Part shown: piece after piece, positions 57,554 through 64,000 of the stretch
How positions within the stretch are numbered: the stretch's first letter is position 1
Layout of the letters: each line of letters begins with the position of its first letter
Assembly (NCBI GenBank): GCA_019828545.1
Contig: JACVRA010000238.1
Location: 124,001 to 188,000 of the forward strand
Direction of reading: 5' to 3'
Origin: Paracamarosporium sp. OC-R06-R3
Lineage: Eukaryota; Ascomycota; Dothideomycetes; Pleosporales; Didymosphaeriaceae
DNA length: 64,000 nt
The notes under the pieces: model-generated
The model's input: only the letters and a program-made list of their open reading frames with translations
Database searches by the model: none
Told to the model about the DNA's origin: nothing
Translations under genes and position numbers: made by a program

Positions 57554-59458
57554 GGGCCATATGATCTCGAAAGCTATCGTGTCTCTGTTGATTTAGATCA
57601 TAGGATACTCTGCACTATAACCAGAGATTTGTCCAGTCACACCTATAGCTTAAGGATGGTCCAGATCTGAACCTAATGAAGCCGTCTGACCCACGTTGCT
57701 AGTTCTACGTCTTCTCTTAAGAATAAGCATGAATGTTGGGGCTTATGCCCTCCTCGCTCGGTTGGTTAAAAATTGCGCGATGCTTGCGAGTTATCCAAGC
57801 GGTGATTCCCTGATGTCTCCTTCTTTTGATTTGGAAGAACGACGATCGTTACCCACCTCCCAATGCTCGTTTATCGTGTCAGAAGTTCCTGACTGGTTCA
57901 TGAGGACTCTACAATAAACAAGCTAAAACAACTCAATCACAGTGTCTGTAGGAATAGAATACTCAACAATGATACACTTACAGAGATGGCGACACGATCT
58001 GAAAAGTCGCGTTATATATCAGAAGTTCTTGTGATGGTGTAGTAAAAGTGATTGTTTGATATTTATGTTCTAAGGCACAAATCCTAAGAAAGATAGAACC
58101 CCTCTTGGTGATGAAGCTCATTGCTACTGCTCTCTGGTACTTCTAGCATGGTACATGCGATAAGGTGTATAGTGTCAATATATCGAAGGAGACTTTAAAC
58201 GGAACAAAGGGTGAGTCTGCACATACGCGCTTGTCTTGCTTATGTTAACATCTAAGCTAGCTATCCCCATGCAACCAATCCAATAGATGAGCCGTGTATA
58301 TCGGAGAATGTGACGTTATGGATTATAACCAAGACCAGCTGCTACTACATTTTGGACACGCCCGACTATAATCTCAACCGATTAGGATTCTCCACGTAGG
58401 TTTGCGCTCCTAACAACTGATCTAGTCGCCAATATTGATTCCGTATGTTGTTATGCCTAGATCAAAGTCGTTACCTCTGCTGTCTAATCTTACATTTGAT
58501 TGGAGTTTGCTTTGCGTTGAAAGTGAAGGGAACACGTCATCAGATTACCAAAGAGCATGTGCAAGCTCATACTAACACGGAAGAACTTTTAGACTGTACC
58601 ACACTCTCTCCCACGGGAACTAACGTTTGACGTTCAACGGCTTTGTCGTTGCACAGCCACTTGGAACACAGTGCGTTCCAATGTGTTGCCGTGCTCTTGA
58701 AGTGCGGCAGACCGGGTAACTGCTTTGGGTAGCGGTTCGGGACACGCTTCTAGCAGGGACAGCAATGCTGCTCCGGGCTTTGAAAAGACGGCGTATGCAT
58801 GCTCTGCGGCCCAAACAGGGATGTCTCTTCGTACGAAGGGGTGTACCACTTCAAAGGATCCGTACTCCTACAACTCAAGCTGTAACGCGAGCTAACCTCA
58901 GTAGGCGCTTTGGTCTGATACCAACTCATGATTGGCTCGCTACAGCTACCATTTATTCTCCGATATGACGCTGCATACGGAGTTGATCTTTTGGGCCAGG
59001 TTTAACTCCCATCTCGGCAAGCGTGATGGTTCAGAACTCCGTCGCACGAGCATCTAGAGACATGAGCCTGGGAATGTTACCTTTTGCGCCCGTCCCTCGT
59101 GAGTCGTAATTGCTGTGGTTTTTAGTCGTTTAGCACAGGTATAGGTCGGTAGACCCGAGAATCTACGGTCTGGAAGAAAAGCGTAGTTCAGCTGCTGAAG
59201 AGCTGAGCTCTTCTTGAACATGCAGCCACGCCCCGGGGCTGCATTTCAGCTACAGCCAAACACACCAACGTGCATCGAAACTCAGACTGCTTCACCGACT
59301 CCTCGTCATTTCCGCAGCCACCATCCCGCACTGATGTTTTTGCCCCACCTATATGTCCAACCTCTTCGCTCGCTGATCCGCGCAGCACAACCCAATAGCG
59401 ATGTTGCGCTTGGCGACTATCTCGAATTGACACCACGTTTGTATTGCGTTACCTCGCA
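57554..59458. other. gene-free AT-richer region
   Basis: About 1.9 kb between HET protein 2 and the membrane-protein gene. Short frames on both strands are unsupported. A minus-strand stretch at 58634-58849 has some coding-like character but no ATG-to-stop gene or domain can be established. Confidence 0.5.
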
Positions 59459-61825
59459 ATGGGAGCTCAGCCTTCGCCGCCTAACGTGTCGCCCTTGGCT
59501 TCCCCAGATGGGCAGCATGGCATATCTCGATCAACCACGACCACCTCAGCATCTTCCGAACGATCTTTCGCCTCGAAATCAGAAAAGCGAACCAAATTTC
59601 AAGAGGCTATGAATGACGGCTTGGGCATTCAGATGAGAGAAATGAACGTACCGATTTCGCCGGATAGTGTCTACCGACTCAAGGGTGGCCTGTATTCGCC
59701 TCTATCGCCTAGGCCGCCCATATCCAGGTCTGGAACTGTCAGCACGTCAATGTCGCGCTCAAGGACTGATCCGATGACACAACGACTCATTGAACATAGA
59801 GCAACCCAGGCCGCAAGGTGGACTGTCCATGCCCGAACACCTTTCATGATGGTTGCTTCTTTCATTGTCGGCATCGCACTAGCCATCGGACAACATTTGC
59901 TTTACGCATCGCTCCATCACAAGGTAGAAGACGACGAGGGCAAGAAGGTCAAGTTTGTCTTATACGGTCGTGCACTGGCTTACTTTTCCAAAGTCGCCTT
60001 TGGCATGTGTTGTATACTAGTCTATCGTCAGCGCATCTGGACTACCTTTCGAAAACAGGCACTTACGGTTCTATCCATCGATCAACTCTTCCTTGGTACC
60101 GAGGACCCATCCCTTTTCTTCAACTGGGAAGCCATTAGCTTGGCCCCACTAGCTACGATCATGGCACTGGTCATTTGGCTTATCCCTGTCGCAACGATCA
60201 TCTTTAGTCCAGGCGCTCTCACGTTCGGCTGGTATTTCGAGGTTGATAACGCATCGTTGAAGGTTCCGACGCTCAATTTTTCAGCAGAGTCTTTTAGTGA
60301 CTGGCGCGTACCTGCAACTATGAAGGACGGGACTACAAGGAAATCTTTAATGTTTTACAACACCACAGATGCACTTGGGAAACGGCCAGGATTTTTCGAT
60401 TATTACGATCAGCCATCAACGGACGTTACTCGTGTGACCCTGATGAATGCATTCAGTCTAACAGACTCGTCCCTGAACCGAGCCGACGCGCGCCAGGAAT
60501 CATGTGGAGGATCGTTTAACTGCACATACACAACAACCTTTCTCGGACCCGGTTACAAGTGCGAGCAGGTCGCTACGAGCGCTGCAGATAATGACAGATT
60601 AAAAGAGCTCGGAGCACCATTCAATACCAGCAAACTCATTCCAGACGGCAAAAATGTGTATTTCGCAGCCATCGAAGAAGGCGATTATGCAAAGCCACAG
60701 GACTCGAGAATCACGGCTCAAGGTGGTGTCCCGCCACCCGAGGTAGATCTCAATAATCTTGGGGTATTTAAGTCTGAGCCCATTATCTGGATTGGATATG
60801 CGGTAAATTCCTCGAAGCCACTGGCCGAGAATTCACCTTTCAAAGCAAATTGGACACACGGATTTGATCAACACATTTTTCGTTGCATTCACTACGAAAC
60901 CAGATATACAATAAATTGGAACTACACAGAGCCTTTCTTCAAAACGGACGTGTCGCAGGAATACCTCTCGCCGGTTGTTAATACAACGTTCTCGCAAAAT
61001 TCAGACGGCTCACCAAATTGGGACAATCCTGTCCCATCACAAAACTACATTAGGCCTCGAGACACCCAACGCTACAAGAAAGTTGCCGCGTACCATACAA
61101 TGGGACAGTCGTTACGAAATTTCTTGAAAGGGTCAATTGAGATGGACCCACCCATACCGGGACCGTCGTACCCCCGGGTGTCCAGCGACATCACACAAAC
61201 TAGACTCGTCAGCAATAGCACGAGCTTGCCCATGAAGGATTTACCTGAGCAACTACAAGGTAGGCTTCTGCCTCAATACGTAATGGATGTATCCGCTAAC
61301 TGTACGTACCTATGTTTAGATTTCTACACGAACATGGTCCTCTCGCTCTTTTCTGCGCCACAGATGCTCGTTGTCGACCAAGCCCAGGTCCTCGTCAATC
61401 GAACTAGATTTCAGTCGACTTTTATTTACGACGCTGAAAAGCTCTGGGCATGTTATGCCCCAGTCATCTTCATCACTTTCCTCATACTAGTCATCGGCGC
61501 CTGGAGTATCATCAAAGACGGTACAACATTCTCGGTGGGATTTTCCAGGATCATGGTAACGACGCGAAATACCACCTTGGATGACATCAGTCGCGGAGCA
61601 TGCTTAGGCAACGATCCGTTCCCGCTAGAACTCATGCATACGCGTTTGCAGTTCGGCGTTTTGAATGAGCATACCGAGGATTATGTTGGCGTAGAAGCGC
61701 TTCCAGAGGTCGGACACTGTACTTTCGGTGTTCCTTCGGAGTTATCACTAATCCGAAGAGGACTGCCGTATGCCGGGCTGCCGAAACAAGAAGGGAAAGT
61801 ACTGACGAAAGAGAAAGTCGATTGA
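59459..61825 (+). CDS. large multi-pass membrane protein of unknown function
   Basis: Intronless 788-residue protein; I start at the ATG at 59459 because the open frame before it begins with TTG. The first 115 residues are cytosolic, Ser/Pro/Arg-rich with many possible phosphosites. Hydrophobic segments lie near residues 125-150 (FMMVASFIVGIALAIGQHLL), 165-190, 230-260 and near the C-terminus (about 665-690, VIFITFLILVIGAW). Between the third and last segment is a roughly 400-residue probably extracytosolic domain with many N-x-S/T sequons and Cys residues (CGGSFNCTYTTTFLGPGYKC). Similar large fungal membrane proteins exist but their role is unknown; I assign none. Confidence 0.8.
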   Translation: MGAQPSPPNVSPLASPDGQHGISRSTTTTSASSERSFASKSEKRTKFQEAMNDGLGIQMREMNVPISPDSVYRLKGGLYSPLSPRPPISRSGTVSTSMSRSRTDPMTQRLIEHRATQAARWTVHARTPFMMVASFIVGIALAIGQHLLYASLHHKVEDDEGKKVKFVLYGRALAYFSKVAFGMCCILVYRQRIWTTFRKQALTVLSIDQLFLGTEDPSLFFNWEAISLAPLATIMALVIWLIPVATIIFSPGALTFGWYFEVDNASLKVPTLNFSAESFSDWRVPATMKDGTTRKSLMFYNTTDALGKRPGFFDYYDQPSTDVTRVTLMNAFSLTDSSLNRADARQESCGGSFNCTYTTTFLGPGYKCEQVATSAADNDRLKELGAPFNTSKLIPDGKNVYFAAIEEGDYAKPQDSRITAQGGVPPPEVDLNNLGVFKSEPIIWIGYAVNSSKPLAENSPFKANWTHGFDQHIFRCIHYETRYTINWNYTEPFFKTDVSQEYLSPVVNTTFSQNSDGSPNWDNPVPSQNYIRPRDTQRYKKVAAYHTMGQSLRNFLKGSIEMDPPIPGPSYPRVSSDITQTRLVSNSTSLPMKDLPEQLQGRLLPQYVMDVSANCTYLCLDFYTNMVLSLFSAPQMLVVDQAQVLVNRTRFQSTFIYDAEKLWACYAPVIFITFLILVIGAWSIIKDGTTFSVGFSRIMVTTRNTTLDDISRGACLGNDPFPLELMHTRLQFGVLNEHTEDYVGVEALPEVGHCTFGVPSELSLIRRGLPYAGLPKQEGKVLTKEKVD

Positions 61826-62589
61826 GAGCTTCAGCGACCCTGACCCTGCAGTATTGTGGAAATTAAGGCATGGTTGCCATGCTCACTACGCGTGAGAACT
61901 GTTTCACACGCCCCCTGCACGCAACATCCTAGTCCGATGGGTTCGCCCCCACGAACACGTTCATACCTGGCCTACATTTCTTACTAGCAGCATTGTACGC
62001 ACCTATCGACTAAAATTTCGATGCACGTTGTGTGTACCGCAGTATAGTCTAGCGAACACGCATTCACGAGTTCCAGTTCTTCGATCTCAGCGAGTTCTGA
62101 AAAATTACCATACATACTAAATCGATATCCTCATTCTATCTTCCGTGGAATCGCTTTGCTTTCGGTCATTTTGAAGAGGGCTAGAAGAACAGAGCCGTAC
62201 TGATCGGTACACTGCGCCCTAGTCCGTCGCTTTTGAAGCAGGCACAAGGTCAGTGTTAGCCAAAGTTTGGGGGTGGGTACATGCTCTTTTGTGTCGCACA
62301 GTAAGAACACAACCGTGGTTAGAAGGGAGAAGTCGATTTGCGATTATGTATCATAGCCTTTGTTTCTCATAGTTGAAGTTGCTTTGAGAATAGCTTTGCT
62401 GGTGCCGTGTAGCAGGACAACGCGCAGAGATTCCTGCCAGTAAAAATCAAAAGAACGGCCGTACTCTGATCTAAAAGCAAAAAACAACCTGCTAGGATAC
62501 TGATTATAGAGACACCCAAAATTATCTGCTGGCAGTCCCGAAAGCCCTGCTCAATCCAACAGTGAATTAAACGTTCGATGAATCGACCC
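61826..62589. other. convergent intergenic region
   Basis: 764 bp between the ends of the two membrane-protein genes; 3' UTRs only, no gene seen. Confidence 0.6.
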
Positions 62590-64000
62590 TCACGCTAACG
62601 ATACACTTCGCACACTGGCATAGCTAGCACGCCTCGAACTGCTCTCCAAGTTCTCGAATAATACATACGCGGCACCCCCATCTTCTGTCTCTTCCACACA
62701 AACCCTCTTCACCATCCTATCTGCTGCACCATCACTTTCCTCGAACAGGTGCTCACTCGCTTTGACCGTATTCCGCGCGAAACGGCCCTCGAACGCATGT
62801 GCCGTCAGACCAGTGATATTGAGTCGGAGGGATAGTTGGTGAACTGCAGGTGATGCAGCGTATACCGCAAGGCCAGCGAATGCGAAGGCGATGAGAATAA
62901 AAAGGATGTTCGTAGCGATCAGAAGCCACACCGCAAGCTTGGGGACCTTCGTAACGATCCTTTTCTCTCGCAGTTGGACGCTTACAGCTGGGCGGTCTTC
63001 TGTCTGCTCCGCCAATTCGCTAATGAAAGACCGGCTTATTGCTGTGGTGTAAGCGAGTAAATGGCCGTCCAGGTCCCTCCCTTTACCAAAGGCCCAAGAT
63101 TCCCGAAGAGCATCTTCGAACAGTAATTTACCCATTGTCCACAGGTTGGAGAGCGGCATGCTAACCGTACCTGTGGTGCTACTGTTACTCCGGGATTTTG
63201 TAAGGTGGATCAGCTTCTGGTTGACTATGGTGTAGTTTACGTCCCATACTTGTTCAAGTTAGTGAGAACACACGTATTCCTTGTATACGGGTGACTTGCC
63301 TGTGGTGTTACACGTCACGAACATGACCCTTTGCATACCCTTCCACGCTGTCCACAATCTTGAATCATCAATATTTTGCGTATCCGGATCCGTCAACAGT
63401 GGAACAACCACCAACCATCTCCAAGGATTCCTAAAAACATATGATCTTTCGCTCTCCGAGAGATTCTCCGCTTTCTTGATCATAGATGTCAGAACACCAT
63501 CAGCTGTCCAATTCATCCAAGTTTCATCGAAATAATTTGGTGTTTCAATATAGCGATGAAAGTCTAGAAACTGATACATTGGCTCGATTGGACGCAACAT
63601 ACCATTCACAGATACGTCTAGCGAATCATCCTCACAGGAAAAAGAAGTTTGTGTGCGGAACTTCTCGGGGATGGTCTTGTCCCAATTGCGTTCGGAGAAT
63701 CTGAACTGACAAGACTCGTTTCGTATGGCATGACAAGCTGTCGAAACACCGAAAGTCGTTGCATGCCAATCAACCGATGATGGAGGAGATTTGGGAACCA
63801 ATAGTACAATAGGATCTTCGGTAGGGCTTTGAGGATCCGAAAATTCTTGTGCCGTAAAATCCATGAGACCTAATCGAACCGCTTTTGCTGTTTCACCTTG
63901 GTCTGAAGAAGCAATTGTAGTGTCGTTGTAGTCTGGATCCACCCAAAATTCCACGCTGCATCCCCAAAACGCTGGGTCTGAGTCAGCACCTCGAGATCGA
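62590..64000 (-). CDS. membrane protein of unknown function, 5' end beyond the window
   Basis: The frame is open to the last base of the window, so the N-terminus is missing. Two exons are visible: from the window edge to 63274, then 63216-62590, joined in phase 0 across a 57 nt intron (GTGTGT..CAACCAG). The visible part begins inside an extracytosolic-looking domain (DSDPAFWGCSVEFWVDP, Cys and N-glycosylation sequons), passes a single strong membrane segment (about VWLLIATNILFILIAFAFAGLAVY), and ends in a cytosolic tail of about 85 residues with Ser/Arg-rich end. The architecture recalls the neighbouring gene at 59459-61825, but I see no clear sequence match between them. Confidence 0.75.

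Noticed and set aside
58634..58849. Minus-strand coding-like stretch, possible ankyrin-like remnant
   Set aside because: Only a weak resemblance at its C-terminal end; no start, no repeat periodicity and no second repeat nearby.

Overview
The window is nuclear DNA of a filamentous ascomycete (Pezizomycotina; a dothideomycete would fit, but that is inference). The evidence is protein-coding genes on both strands with 47-140 nt GT..AG introns, GPI-anchored secreted proteins, HET-domain genes, an intron-containing tRNA, and orthologs of fungal housekeeping genes. I rebuilt exon structures by eye from splice sites and reading-frame phase; every spliced model gives an intact frame.

Left part (0-8 kb): an orphan coding fragment, two adjacent minus-strand genes for secreted GPI-anchored proteins (one with an exact 73-residue internal duplication, one resembling NIS1-type secreted proteins), then cytoplasmic isoleucyl-tRNA synthetase on the plus strand. 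Middle-left (8-24 kb): the centrin-binding spindle pole protein SFI1; an NBR1-type autophagy receptor (PB1, four ZZ fingers, FW domain, C-terminal LIR-like motif) divergent from a nucleolar two-RRM protein (NOP13-like); a pepsin-like aspartic protease without an obvious signal peptide; a tRNA-Arg(ACG); and a Nudix hydrolase. Between 24 and 33 kb the only convincing gene is a four-exon FRE-type ferric reductase, flanked by gene-poor stretches of 3.5 and 3.7 kb.

Middle-right (33-51 kb): a large unknown nuclear-looking protein, a decayed ankyrin-like region, a small low-complexity protein, a Kv-beta-type aldo-keto reductase, a polyprenal reductase (DFG10/SRD5A3 family) divergent from a HOS4-like ankyrin protein, an F-box protein divergent from a PIN4/Par14 parvulin, and an unknown basic protein. 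Right end (52-64 kb): a GNAT acetyltransferase, two divergent HET-domain genes sharing a 596 bp intergenic region (probable allorecognition), and two large multi-pass membrane proteins, the second cut by the window edge.

Most genes are independent housekeeping functions. The regions most likely to differ between strains are the HET pair with its coding pentapeptide repeat, the GPI-protein pair, the ankyrin relic and the gene-poor AT-richer stretches. I found no CRISPR array, bacterial-type operon or intact transposon.
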